A stretch of DNA of 64,000 nucleotides, taken from NCBI GenBank assembly GCA_905234985.1, contig CAJOJQ010000013.1:1-64000 (forward strand). Direction: 5' to 3'. Source of the DNA: an uncultured Christensenellaceae bacterium. GTDB lineage: Bacteria > Bacillota > Clostridia > Christensenellales > Aristaeellaceae. The notes under the pieces were generated by a model. That model had not been told where the DNA came from. It was given only the letters and a program-made list of their open reading frames with translations, and searched no databases. Below are positions 33,418 through 40,529 of this stretch, one piece after another. The stretch's first letter is position 1. Each line of letters starts with the position of its first letter. The position numbers and the translations under genes are program-made.

Positions 33418-33936
33418 CTATTGAATATTCATGTTTTTTCCGTAAAAAATCCTGCCCGCTTCAAGATTCTTGCGATATTCACAGCCATTAAAGAAACGAT
33501 CATCCGGGTGCAAGCACTGCTTGGCGTCAGAACAGCCCATAAAGTCATGGCAGCAAGCAAAGCGTTCCGTGATGGTGTTCCGAAAAATGATCCCTTTTTC
33601 TTTTTTCAACGCATTGATAAAAGAAAGAAGCTGCTCGGTATTCATATTCTTTTCCGAATAGGTATAAAAGCTCATTCCTTTTTTTGTTTCTTCCGACAGT
33701 CCCAATTCATTGACCATACTGCCAAGGATTCTGAACTTCGCTTTTTCTCCGGGATAAAATTCAAAAACCTTCACGCCATAAAAGGAATAGGATCGGCCAT
33801 CGGAGGATTGAAGCGTGTTCCAGGAAAACGCATCATCGTCTTCTTTTTCTTTTTTGAGGAACTGACAGTACAACTGATCTATATCCTCATAAGAATGAGG
33901 GAAAGAAACCGGAGAACTGAACATATCCAATTGCAT
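33418..33936 (-). CDS. Unrecognised Cys-rich phage protein
   Basis: A 172-residue soluble protein. It begins MQLDMFSSP and has a central SFYGVKVFEFYPGEKAKFRIL segment and a Cys cluster near the C-terminus (FACCHDFMGCSDAKQCLHPDD, then GCEYRKN), which may bind a metal. No family recognised. It lies between the repressor and exonuclease genes in the AT-rich leftward block, probably one transcript from the repressor promoter. Confidence 0.7.
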   Translation of the reverse strand: MQLDMFSSPVSFPHSYEDIDQLYCQFLKKEKEDDDAFSWNTLQSSDGRSYSFYGVKVFEFYPGEKAKFRILGSMVNELGLSEETKKGMSFYTYSEKNMNTEQLLSFINALKKEKGIIFRNTITERFACCHDFMGCSDAKQCLHPDDRFFNGCEYRKNLEAGRIFYGKNMNIQ

Positions 33937-33949
33937 TGGTTATCACTCC

Positions 33950-34309
33950 TTATGCCTGATCTTCCATGACGGAAACAGAACCAAGTTGCTGGTATATTTT
34001 TACGGACATTGCCATTGTCTGGAGAACATACTCTTTACCTTGTTGATTCAAAGAACGGTAATCCATTATCAGCTTGATTTCTTCCTGGGAAAAGCTATCA
34101 GATGAATTTGAGGAACGTTCTTCTGATACACCTACAAGATAGTCGATTGAAACGCCATAGAAAGCAGAAAGATTCTTAAGACTTTCTATAGAAGGCTCGG
34201 TTTGCTCGTTTTCATATTTCACATATGTAGTCCGATCTATCCCGATAGAATTGGCAACGTCTTTTTGAAGTAGCCCTTTTTCATTTCTCAATGACTTTAA
34301 TCGCATCAT
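33950..34309 (-). CDS. CI-like phage repressor (XRE family)
   Basis: A 119-residue protein with an N-terminal helix-turn-helix of about 60 residues (LKSLRNEKGLLQKDVANSIGIDRTTYVKYENEQTEPS) and a short helical tail (SQEEIKLIMDYRSLNQQGKEYVLQ) likely for dimerisation; no LexA-type peptidase domain. It should hold prophage 2 lysogenic by binding the operators at 34331-34438. Start ATG 34309, with ATG 34306 as alternative, after GGGGTG. Confidence 0.88.
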   Translation of the reverse strand: MMRLKSLRNEKGLLQKDVANSIGIDRTTYVKYENEQTEPSIESLKNLSAFYGVSIDYLVGVSEERSSNSSDSFSQEEIKLIMDYRSLNQQGKEYVLQTMAMSVKIYQQLGSVSVMEDQA

Positions 34310-34325
34310 TTTCACCCCGATATGA

Positions 34326-34354
34326 ATTATAAGTGAAAAATATTCACTTGTAAA
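34326..34354 (-). promoter_or_regulatory. Repressor promoter (leftward)
   Basis: TTTACA (34349-34354), 17-base spacer, TATAAT (34326-34331). Operator O1 fills the spacer. Confidence 0.8.
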
Positions 34355-34438
34355 TAAAAGTGAAAATTCTTCACTTTGTATATTGACAAGTGCATATTTT
34401 GCACTTATAATAAATTCCGAAGTGAAGAAAATGCACCT
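34331..34438. promoter_or_regulatory. Operator cluster O1-O4 of the lysogeny switch
   Basis: O1 34331-34349 (AAGTGAA-N5-TTCACTT), O2 34357-34377 (AAAGTGAA-N5-TTCACTTT), O3 34388-34406 (AAGTGCA-N5-TGCACTT), and imperfect O4 34420-34438 near the Cro-like start. O1 and O3 lie inside the spacers of the two divergent promoters, O2 between them. Confidence 0.85.
34383..34411 (+). promoter_or_regulatory. Early rightward promoter
   Basis: Consensus TTGACA (34383-34388), 17-base spacer, TATAAT (34406-34411). O3 fills the spacer, so repressor binding would block it. Confidence 0.88.
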
Positions 34439-34451
34439 GAAAGGAGAAAGC

Positions 34452-34658
34452 ATGAATGCATTTGAGTACTTTCGGAAAAAGGCGAAAATGACCCAGGAAG
34501 AAGTAGCAAAAGCATTAGGAATCAGCAGAACAACGGTAACAAAATGGGAAACCGGCGCGGCTCTGCCTGTTTCCGGAAAGTTGACAGCCATTGCAGACCT
34601 TTATAACTGTACGATAGACGCGCTGATGCGAACGGACGAAAACGAAAAGCCCGCGTGA
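34452..34658 (+). CDS. Cro-like helix-turn-helix regulator
   Basis: A 68-residue XRE protein, essentially one helix-turn-helix domain (YFRKKAKMTQEEVAKALGISRTTVTKWETGAALP) with a short charged tail. It is the first gene of the rightward early transcript, the place of Cro. ATG 34452 has AAGGAG nine to ten bases upstream. Confidence 0.86.
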   Translation: MNAFEYFRKKAKMTQEEVAKALGISRTTVTKWETGAALPVSGKLTAIADLYNCTIDALMRTDENEKPA

Positions 34659-34683
34659 CGCGGGCCGGAAGGGAGGGAAGGAC

Positions 34684-34872
34684 ATGGCCGAAAACATACC
34701 GGAAAAGCGGACTTGGTACGTATGCAACCCGCTGAGAAACACGGGATGCAGGAAACGCGGCTGCGCGTATAACCCGAAAGCGAAATACGGGAGATGCGTG
34801 AGAACGAGCAACCCCGCCTTCGCCGTGCTGGACGAAAGCGGGGCGCCGATGAAGATCAACAGAAACGGATGA
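34684..34872 (+). CDS. Small Cys-motif phage protein
   Basis: A 62-residue basic protein with four cysteines (VCNPLRNTGCRKRGC, GRC) and a C-terminal NPAFAVLDESG. Short proteins of this type recur in Clostridia prophages; function unknown, metal binding possible. GGAGGGAAGGAC precedes the ATG. Confidence 0.72.
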   Translation: MAENIPEKRTWYVCNPLRNTGCRKRGCAYNPKAKYGRCVRTSNPAFAVLDESGAPMKINRNG

Positions 34873-34907
34873 TTCCTTTTGCCAGTTATCCGAGCGCGGC
34901 CATGACG

Positions 34908-35024
34908 CTATTTCTTGGGCGGCTTTGGGGGCGGCGTGGGCGGCGTATGGCTGGGCGGCTTGGGAACGCTGTCCTGATGGGTCGGGACAGGAAAAGATTT
35001 AGGCCGGGGCTTCTTGGGCGGCAT
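34908..35024 (-). CDS. Possible 38-residue proline-rich peptide
   Basis: Starts at ATG 35024 inside the end of the 2-TM protein gene (other frame), with GAAGGTGA upstream, and ends at TAG 34908. About 40% Pro and many Lys (SHTPPTPPPKPPKK at the end). Could be translated by coupling to the overlapping gene; otherwise chance. Confidence 0.4.
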   Translation of the reverse strand: MPPKKPRPKSFPVPTHQDSVPKPPSHTPPTPPPKPPKK

Positions 35025-35544
35025 GCTCAGGTTCACCTTCTTCCGGCCGCATGGAATAGAGACGCATTTCGGCGCGGGTTTTCTCCTCCGCTTTCCTGGT
35101 GAGACGGGAAAGGGAGGGGATGACCGTATCGCCGACAAAGGTGTTTTCCAGATCAGCCAACATTTTCCGGTCATCGCGGATGGCGGCTGCCAATTCCTCC
35201 TCCGACATATCCCAGGCATGGTTGAAATGGAATTCCATCTCCGGCAGAGCGGCCCGCAGCGCGGGGATGAAGTATTTCAGAGCGGTGAGACGCTTTGAAA
35301 ACGGCAAGAGCGGGATAATCGCCTGGAGCAGCTGAGAAGCGACCGCAATCGCCACCAGACCATAAGGAATGACCTGCCAAACGGCAAGGGAAACGATGGA
35401 AGCGCTGGACGTGAGCACCAGCGCGGCGGAAAACCACCAATGCACTTTCTTGGCGAAGGATTCATAGGCTTCGCAGTAATTCAGCATATAGCGGCAATCT
35501 TCCACGATTGCGGAGTGCTGACAGACAAGATTCCCTTTATCCAT
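34999..35544 (-). CDS. Two-helix membrane protein of unknown function
   Basis: A 181-residue protein with two hydrophobic helices at about 38-58 and 62-80 (WFSAALVLTSSASIVSLAV; GLVAIAVASQLLQAIIPLL), then a long soluble helical tail ending Glu/Ala-rich. It runs against the early operon, so it is expressed on its own, perhaps from the prophage. Such 2-TM proteins beside the immunity region can be superinfection or defence effectors (the SLATT type looks similar), but I do not recognise the family. AGGTGA precedes ATG 35544. Confidence 0.7.
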   Translation of the reverse strand: MDKGNLVCQHSAIVEDCRYMLNYCEAYESFAKKVHWWFSAALVLTSSASIVSLAVWQVIPYGLVAIAVASQLLQAIIPLLPFSKRLTALKYFIPALRAALPEMEFHFNHAWDMSEEELAAAIRDDRKMLADLENTFVGDTVIPSLSRLTRKAEEKTRAEMRLYSMRPEEGEPEHAAQEAPA

Positions 35545-35609
35545 ACAAAATCACCTCGATTTCATTATAGCACAATCAACCGGGAAAGCAAACAAGAGGA
35601 GGAGATCGC

Positions 35610-35903
35610 GTGAATATCGTGCTTTGCGACCGCTGCGGGCAGGAGATCAGGACGGAAAACAAGATGGAAAACCCGATCTATCCCCGGTACAGCGTGCGGG
35701 AAACGGCCATAGATCGGTACACCGGGGCGGAAATGGCGGCGGATATGACCCTATGCCCCGTATGCCGGGAAAATCTGAGAAACTTTATGGTCTGTGCGGA
35801 TCGGATGCCGGTTACGGAAACGCTGGCGCGAAAGCGGGCGATCCGCCGGGCGCATCTGCGGGCCGCCATGGAGGGAGCGTACTATGCAGAAAAATGTACC
35901 TGA
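35610..35903 (+). CDS. Small zinc-finger-like phage protein
   Basis: A 97-residue protein with two CxxC pairs (LCDRCGQEI and LCPVCRENL), a zinc-ribbon arrangement; the rest is basic helical (ARKRAIRRAHLRAAMEG). GTG 35610 follows GAGGAGGAG. Its end overlaps the next gene by 20 bases. Confidence 0.7.
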   Translation: MNIVLCDRCGQEIRTENKMENPIYPRYSVRETAIDRYTGAEMAADMTLCPVCRENLRNFMVCADRMPVTETLARKRAIRRAHLRAAMEGAYYAEKCT

Positions 35904-36051
35904 CTGCACGACCTGCTGGAAGCGGGAAACCTGCGAACGGGCGCAGGAAGGGACTTTCTGCACGGAATGGCAGAGCAGGGAACCGAAGGAAAGGCACCCG
36001 ACGCCGGACGAATTGTGGGAACGGGGCGAAACGCCCTTCGGAGATATTTAA
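35884..36051 (+). CDS. 55-residue Cys-containing phage protein
   Basis: Begins MQKNVPDCTTCWKRETCERA with a further Cys at FCTEW, then a charged tail (TPDELWERGETPFGDI). Function unknown. GGAGGGAGC precedes ATG 35884; genes on both sides are within 20 bases, so it is part of the early operon. Confidence 0.62.
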   Translation: MQKNVPDCTTCWKRETCERAQEGTFCTEWQSREPKERHPTPDELWERGETPFGDI

Positions 36052-36067
36052 GGAAGGAAGATCATCC

Positions 36068-36307
36068 ATGGCGAAGAGGAAGAAGACGGAAAATATATTC
36101 GCTGCCCTTGACCCGCTGAACGGCTACCCTGAAATGATGAGCGCCCAGGACATTGCGGAGTTCGCCGGGATCGCGGAGAGCAGCGCCCTCAAATGGATTC
36201 AGGAGCACGGGGGTGTGGTGGTGGTGAAGGGCAAGGTGCGCAACACCTGGCGGATCGCCAAGGAATATGTGCGGCAGGGCTTCAACCTGCCGAGGATTTC
36301 GGCGTAA
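36068..36307 (+). CDS. Helix-turn-helix protein, excisionase-like
   Basis: A 79-residue protein: a winged helix-turn-helix (MSAQDIAEFAGIAESSALKWIQEHGGVVVVKGKVRNTWRI) like DNA-binding excisionases or MerR-like factors. It could be the Xis partner of the integrase or a packaging/regulatory factor; context alone does not decide. ATG 36068 follows AAGGAAGG. Confidence 0.75.
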   Translation: MAKRKKTENIFAALDPLNGYPEMMSAQDIAEFAGIAESSALKWIQEHGGVVVVKGKVRNTWRIAKEYVRQGFNLPRISA

Positions 36308-36319
36308 GGAGGGGCGGCC

Positions 36320-36553
36320 ATGGACAGCGTGAACCGCTGCGTATGCTGCGCCAGCCCCATCCCGGAAGGGCGGCAGGTGTGCCACAATTGCGAAATGAAC
36401 TGCGGGAACTGTCAATGGCGCGCCCGCGGCCTGGACCCCTTTTGCGGAAACCCGAAAAGCCCACGGCACGGGGAGACCGTAACCCCGAGCGCTGGTGCCC
36501 GGCCTGGGATAAAGACAAATAACCGCCCCGGAAGGGGCGATACGCGGACGTGA
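36320..36553 (+). CDS. Small zinc-ribbon protein, end apparently frameshifted
   Basis: A 77-residue frame with CVCCASPIPEGRQVCHNCEMNCGNCQW, a zinc-ribbon of early phage proteins. Near 36490 the sequence turns into low-information text (SAGARPGIKTNN), while the neighbouring frame reads ERWCPAWDKDK and stops at 36522, a more natural Trp/Cys tail. A single-base change near 36490 would restore it. Either a sequencing error or a genuine frameshift. Confidence 0.6.
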   Translation: MDSVNRCVCCASPIPEGRQVCHNCEMNCGNCQWRARGLDPFCGNPKSPRHGETVTPSAGARPGIKTNNRPGRGDTRT

Positions 36554-36626
36554 TTGGCTGAAAGACTGCCAATGGCAAACGGCTGAAAAAACGCCGCTCC
36601 CGGTTCAAATCCGGGCGTCCGCGCCA
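36544..36626 (+). ncRNA. tRNA-like element 1
   Basis: Acceptor stem GCGGACG (36544-36550) / CGTCCGC (36616-36622), T stem CCCGG/CCGGG around TTCAAAT, then G and CCA. A 6-bp ATTGGC/GCCAAT hairpin sits where a D arm would be, but the anticodon arm pairs only 4 bp and its loop is A-rich and too long. Acceptor and T arms are perfect; it is not a normal tRNA. Confidence 0.45.
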
Positions 36627-36715
36627 GCAGGCTGGAGCCTGCAAGTTCTCCTTTGATCTGGCAGCACGGAAAGACGGCCCCCGCCGCCGAAATTCCCCTC
36701 TCGGCGCGGGGTTAC
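36627..36715. other. Gene-free spacer with hairpins
   Basis: Holds GCAGGCT-GG-AGCCTGC (36627-36642) and a CGCCGA...TCGGCG pair. No gene is supported from 36554 to 37193. Confidence 0.5.
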
Positions 36716-36774
36716 GCGCGGGAATGGGCAAGGGACGGTGATCCTTCCGGGTTCGATCCCCGGCCCGCGCGCCA
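36716..36774 (+). ncRNA. tRNA-like element 2 (D-armless)
   Basis: 59 bases: acceptor GCGCGGG/CCCGCGC, anticodon-like stem AAGGG/TCCTT with a 7-base loop ACGGTGA, T stem CCGGG/CCCGG around TTCGATC, then G and CCA. There is no D arm and no variable loop. All three stems pair; the loop lacks the usual U before the anticodon. Confidence 0.45.
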
Positions 36775-36870
36775 GAAGATTGGTGCGCTGCACTTCTAAA
36801 GCAACTTCGCAAAAGCACAAAGAGGTGTGACAACTGGAAACAGACCGGTTGGCAGCCGGGAAAGACCGGC

Positions 36871-37145
36871 CCCGCAAGGGCGGGCGGATCATATCCGCCC
36901 TTACACGCGCCGCAGGGCGGCGCTGGCTCCTGGTGAGCCATGGGATGCACCCGCAAGATGGCGGGCGTTCCGGGATGCACCTGCAAGATGGCAGGCGTCC
37001 GAAAAATGGGTGATCGCCGCCAAGATGGGCGGATCACGGAAGCCGCACCTGCAAGATGGCAGGCGGCAGGATCGGGGAAACGGTGTATAGGGCACGCCGA
37101 GAAAAACCGATCAGCAGCCGGGAGCGGCGCTGCCAAGATGGGCAG
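36871..37145 (+). repeat. Array of five to six hairpins with invariant AAGATG loop
   Basis: Stems and loops: CCCGC-AAGG-GCGGG (36871), CCCGC-AAGATG-GCGGG (36950), CCTGC-AAGATG-GCAGG (36980), CCGCC-AAGATG-GGCGG (37017), CCTGC-AAGATG-GCAGG (37048), CTGCC-AAGATG-GGCAG (37130). The stems differ but always pair; several have lower stems. A GGGCGGAT/ATCCGCCC hairpin lies at 36882-36900. The array lies directly upstream of the primase gene. Confidence 0.75.
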
Positions 37146-37193
37146 ACGCGCCCGGTATTCTCATTCAAATGCTTCATGGGGAGCGGTGAAAAA

Positions 37194-39911
37194 GTGAATA
37201 TCAATGATTTCCTCAATTTGCTGGAGCCGCCCCGCAAGAAGCAGGACAGCAACGGGAGCTGGATATGCAAATGCCCCGCCCACGACGACAAGACGGAAAG
37301 CATGCACGTGAAGCTGGGCAAGAACAAGCGGGGGCAGGACATCATCCTGGTCAAGTGCTTCGCGGGGTGCGACAGGCTTTCCATCGTGCACGCCATGGGC
37401 CTGGAACAAAAAGACCTGACCTGCGGCGGGGAGGACGTTCCGCCCTGGGACGAAAGGGCGGTGAAGCAGGCAAAGCCCACCTATGAAAAGCGGAAGGCCC
37501 CGGAAAAGCCGCCGGAGAAGCCGGAAAAAAAGGCGGATCACGGCAGCAAGACCCTGGAAAAGACCTACCCCTACACGGACGAAAACGGGGTGCTGCTGTA
37601 CCAAGCTTGCCGGTACCGCTACCAGGACGGCACAAAAACCTTCCGCCAGCGGCGGCCCGACCCCAACCGACAAGGGGAATGGCTGTGGGACATGGGAGAA
37701 ACGCGCCTGGTGCTGTACCGGCTGCCGGAGGTGCTTCAAGCCATCAAGGACAAGAAGCCCGTATGGATCGCCGAGGGCGAAAAGGACGCGGACAACCTGG
37801 CCGCCCTGGGCCTGTGCGGCACCAGCGCCCCCATGGGCGCGGGCAAATGGAGCAAGGGCAGGTACACGGAGAGCCTGAAGGGCGCGATCTGCTACATCCT
37901 GCCGGACAACGACGAACCAGGCTGGCAGCATGCCAGGGACATCGCCCAGAGCTTAGACGGCGTGGCAGCCCACGCCCGGATACTCGACCTGAAGCGCATC
38001 TGGCCGGAAATCCCCAGCAAAAACGACGTTTCCGACCTGATCGCCCACTTAGGCGCGGACAAAGCCAAGGAAGCGCTGCTGAACCTTTCGACGGACAACA
38101 GCATCCAATACAGCGAGCTGGAAGGACTGTATGCCCGGATACCCGGCTACAGCATCGTGGGCGGGCGCATCTGCCAGATCAAGGAAAACACGGCGACGCC
38201 GCTGTGCAACTTTACCGCCCTGCCGGTGAGCGTGCTCACCCTGGACGACGGGCAGAGCGCGCAGAAACGGCTGCTGATCCGGGGCTGGACGGCAGCGGGC
38301 AAAGAGCTGCCGCCCGCCGCCGTGCCGGTGACACAGTTCCCGGCCATGGGGTGGGTATCGGAAAAATGGGACATCGCCGCCAACATCGCGCCGGGGAACA
38401 CGATCAAGGACAAGCTGCGGTTCGTGATCGCGGAGGTGGGCCGCATGACCGTGGAGCGCCGGACGGAATACACGCACACGGGCTGGCGCAAGATCAGCGG
38501 GAAATGGGCCTACCTGCACGGCGGCGGCGCCATCGGCGCGGACAACGTGAGCACCGCCCTGGAAGGGGCGCTGAACCAGTACCGCCTGGACGGGCAGGGA
38601 CACACGGCAAAGGAGGGATACAAAGAGAGCAGGAATTTGCTTGCGGTGATGAGCGGGCATGTGGCCGTGCCGCTGCTGTGCGCGGTTTTCCTGGCCCCGC
38701 TTCGCCACTTTCTCCAGGCGGCGGGCATCCAGCCCGGCTTCGCCGTTTTCCTGGTGGGCAAGGGCGGCGGGCGGAAAACCACCGCCGCGGCGCTGGCGCT
38801 TTCGCACTTCGGGAACTTCACCAGCCAGACCATGCCGGGGAGCTTCCACGACACGGCTAATAGTATCCGGCGCAAGGCGTTTAGCCTGAAGGACATGCCC
38901 CTGGTGGTGGACGACTACCACCCCACCAGCAGCCCTCAGGAGAAGCGCAAGATGGAGGGCATGGCCCAGGAGCTGGCCCGCGCCTTCGGCGACAACAGCG
39001 ACAGGGGGCGAATGAACGCTGACCGCACCTTGCAGCTGGCCCAGCCGCCAAGGTGCCTGGCCATCATGACCGGGGAGGACATGCCCAGCATCGGCGAAAG
39101 CGGGCTGGCGCGCTTCTTCGCGGTGAGGATGAAAGGCGAGGACGTGCCCATCGGGGAACGCCTGACCCAGGCCCAGGAAGCCGCCATGGCGGGCACCCTG
39201 CAAGCGGCCATGACCGGCTACATCCAATGGCTGATCGGCCAGGCGGACACCCTGCCCGACAGCCTGAAGGCCGAATGGCAGAAGCTGCGGGCGGAGGCCC
39301 GGCGGCGGCTGCCCAAGGAAAGCCACGCCCGGAACATGGGGGCCGTGGCGCACCTGATGCTGGGCTGGGAAATGATGCTGATGTACGGCTTCGCCCTGGG
39401 CGAAATCGGCAAGGATCAGCTGACGGCGGAAATTGAAAGCGCCTGGGCGGAGCTGATCCAAAGCGGCGAACAGCAGACCCGTGAAGCGGTGGAGGACACC
39501 CCGGAAAACGCCTTTATGGACTGCATTCGCGAGCTGCTGGGCAGCAAAAACGCATTTGTTAAGGACTTGAGCCTCAACCCCGAACAGGGCGCCCAGGGCG
39601 GCCCCGGGATGATCGGCTACCGGGACGAACAATGGTATATGCTGCTGCCGGACATGAGCTACAAGGCCGTGAACGAAACCATGGTGCGCCAGGGCACCCA
39701 GTTCCCGCTTTCCAAGCGGGGCGTGATGCGGGCGCTGAAGGAAGCGGGGATCACGGACTGCGACCCCGGCGGCGTGACAAGGGTGAAGCGGGTGGCCGGG
39801 CGGAGCATGCGGCTGCTGTTCATCCGGCGGCACCTGATCGACGGCGGCGATCCGCCGGCAGAGCAGACTGCGTTCACAGCCGTAACCGACGACCCGGACA
39901 ATCCATTCTGA
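37194..39911 (+). CDS. Phage primase-helicase (CHC2-Toprim-DUF927)
   Basis: A 905-residue replication protein. An N-terminal zinc finger (ICKCPAHDDKTESMHV...CFAGC) and a Toprim part (VWIAEGEKDADNLAALG, ILPDNDEPGWQHA) make the primase half, about residues 1-290. From about 300 a DUF927-type ATPase domain follows, with a P-loop-like VGKGGGRKTTAAALAL, VVDDYHP, CLAIMTGED and an arginine-finger-like GLARFFAVRMKG. It should prime and unwind phage DNA. GTG 37194 is chosen for GGGGAG ten bases upstream; ATG 37176 is possible. Confidence 0.88.
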   Translation: MNINDFLNLLEPPRKKQDSNGSWICKCPAHDDKTESMHVKLGKNKRGQDIILVKCFAGCDRLSIVHAMGLEQKDLTCGGEDVPPWDERAVKQAKPTYEKRKAPEKPPEKPEKKADHGSKTLEKTYPYTDENGVLLYQACRYRYQDGTKTFRQRRPDPNRQGEWLWDMGETRLVLYRLPEVLQAIKDKKPVWIAEGEKDADNLAALGLCGTSAPMGAGKWSKGRYTESLKGAICYILPDNDEPGWQHARDIAQSLDGVAAHARILDLKRIWPEIPSKNDVSDLIAHLGADKAKEALLNLSTDNSIQYSELEGLYARIPGYSIVGGRICQIKENTATPLCNFTALPVSVLTLDDGQSAQKRLLIRGWTAAGKELPPAAVPVTQFPAMGWVSEKWDIAANIAPGNTIKDKLRFVIAEVGRMTVERRTEYTHTGWRKISGKWAYLHGGGAIGADNVSTALEGALNQYRLDGQGHTAKEGYKESRNLLAVMSGHVAVPLLCAVFLAPLRHFLQAAGIQPGFAVFLVGKGGGRKTTAAALALSHFGNFTSQTMPGSFHDTANSIRRKAFSLKDMPLVVDDYHPTSSPQEKRKMEGMAQELARAFGDNSDRGRMNADRTLQLAQPPRCLAIMTGEDMPSIGESGLARFFAVRMKGEDVPIGERLTQAQEAAMAGTLQAAMTGYIQWLIGQADTLPDSLKAEWQKLRAEARRRLPKESHARNMGAVAHLMLGWEMMLMYGFALGEIGKDQLTAEIESAWAELIQSGEQQTREAVEDTPENAFMDCIRELLGSKNAFVKDLSLNPEQGAQGGPGMIGYRDEQWYMLLPDMSYKAVNETMVRQGTQFPLSKRGVMRALKEAGITDCDPGGVTRVKRVAGRSMRLLFIRRHLIDGGDPPAEQTAFTAVTDDPDNPF

Positions 39912-39939
39912 TAAGGCGAGAAACGAGGAGGAAGAAGAA

Positions 39940-40155
39940 ATGGGCGGAACAACTTACAATTACTTCGGATGCAGGCGGCCGCGGACGGATACCGCGTACC
40001 GGCCGAACCCGCAATACATCCCCGAGCGGCTGAGCAATATCCGGCTCAGAAACCGGCTGTGCGTATCCGGCCCCAAGAAGTGCTCGGAGTGCAGGAGCTG
40101 CCGGTTCGGCCTGGAATGGCTGCGGCGGCACCCGGAAGGGGGCGCGGCGAAATGA
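39940..40155 (+). CDS. Small basic Cys-containing phage protein
   Basis: A 71-residue basic protein with CSECRSCRFG near residue 47 and an Arg/Tyr-rich N-terminus (CRRPRTDTAYRPNPQYIPE). Function unknown. GAGGAGGAAGAA precedes ATG 39940; its stop overlaps the next start by four bases (ATGA). Confidence 0.65.
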   Translation: MGGTTYNYFGCRRPRTDTAYRPNPQYIPERLSNIRLRNRLCVSGPKKCSECRSCRFGLEWLRRHPEGGAAK

Positions 40156-40526
40156 GCGACACCGACAACATGGCCATGGATCTGATTCGGGACGAAATGG
40201 CGAAGAACCACGACCGCCCGGAAATCGTGCTGCTGGGCGAATACCTGACGGAAAGGCTGCAAAAAGACCCCGGATTGGCGGCGGCTGTTTTGCAGCACAA
40301 AGCGCCGCTTGCGGCGGGCTTTGACGCTATCCGGGATCACGCCCGGAAGATCGCCCGGAACGGGAGCGCCTGCGTGGACGACAGGACGGGCTTCGCCCTG
40401 GCCTGCAAAAAATGGGGCATCCCGGCAGACGGGGACGCGCAAGCGCTTGCGCATGAACAGCCCGGAAGCGAACCGGGCGGCGTGGACGCGCTGGACCTGG
40501 ACGCGCTGCTGGCGTTGGGGGTGTGA
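40152..40526 (+). CDS. PcfK-like / AcrIIA9-family protein
   Basis: A 124-residue acidic helical protein. The pattern of an N-terminal MAMDLIRDEMAKNHDRPEI, a middle GFDAIRDHARKIARNG and an acidic end (DALDLDALLALGV) matches PcfK-like proteins as I recall them; this family includes AcrIIA9, an inhibitor of Cas9. It directly precedes the PcfJ gene, as in conjugative plasmids and Clostridia prophages. Whether this member inhibits Cas9 is unknown. Confidence 0.7.
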   Translation: MSDTDNMAMDLIRDEMAKNHDRPEIVLLGEYLTERLQKDPGLAAAVLQHKAPLAAGFDAIRDHARKIARNGSACVDDRTGFALACKKWGIPADGDAQALAHEQPGSEPGGVDALDLDALLALGV

Positions 40527-40529
40527 CGC

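Noticed and set aside
34310-34591. Longer start for the CI-like repressor
   Set aside because: The upstream frame runs through the operators and promoters; starts 34309/34306 fit the family.
36871-37145. AAGATG hairpin array as a CRISPR array
   Set aside because: Units are 30-100 bases apart with no constant repeat plus unique spacer structure; only the loop is constant, and no cas genes are near.
37056-37193. N-terminal extension of the primase into the hairpin array
   Set aside because: The frame is open but has no ribosome site, and the extra residues are unlike a primase; GTG 37194 has a good site and starts at the zinc-finger domain.
38049-39833. 594-codon minus-strand frame within the primase gene
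   Set aside because: Antisense shadow of a gene with clear domain motifs; no family features.
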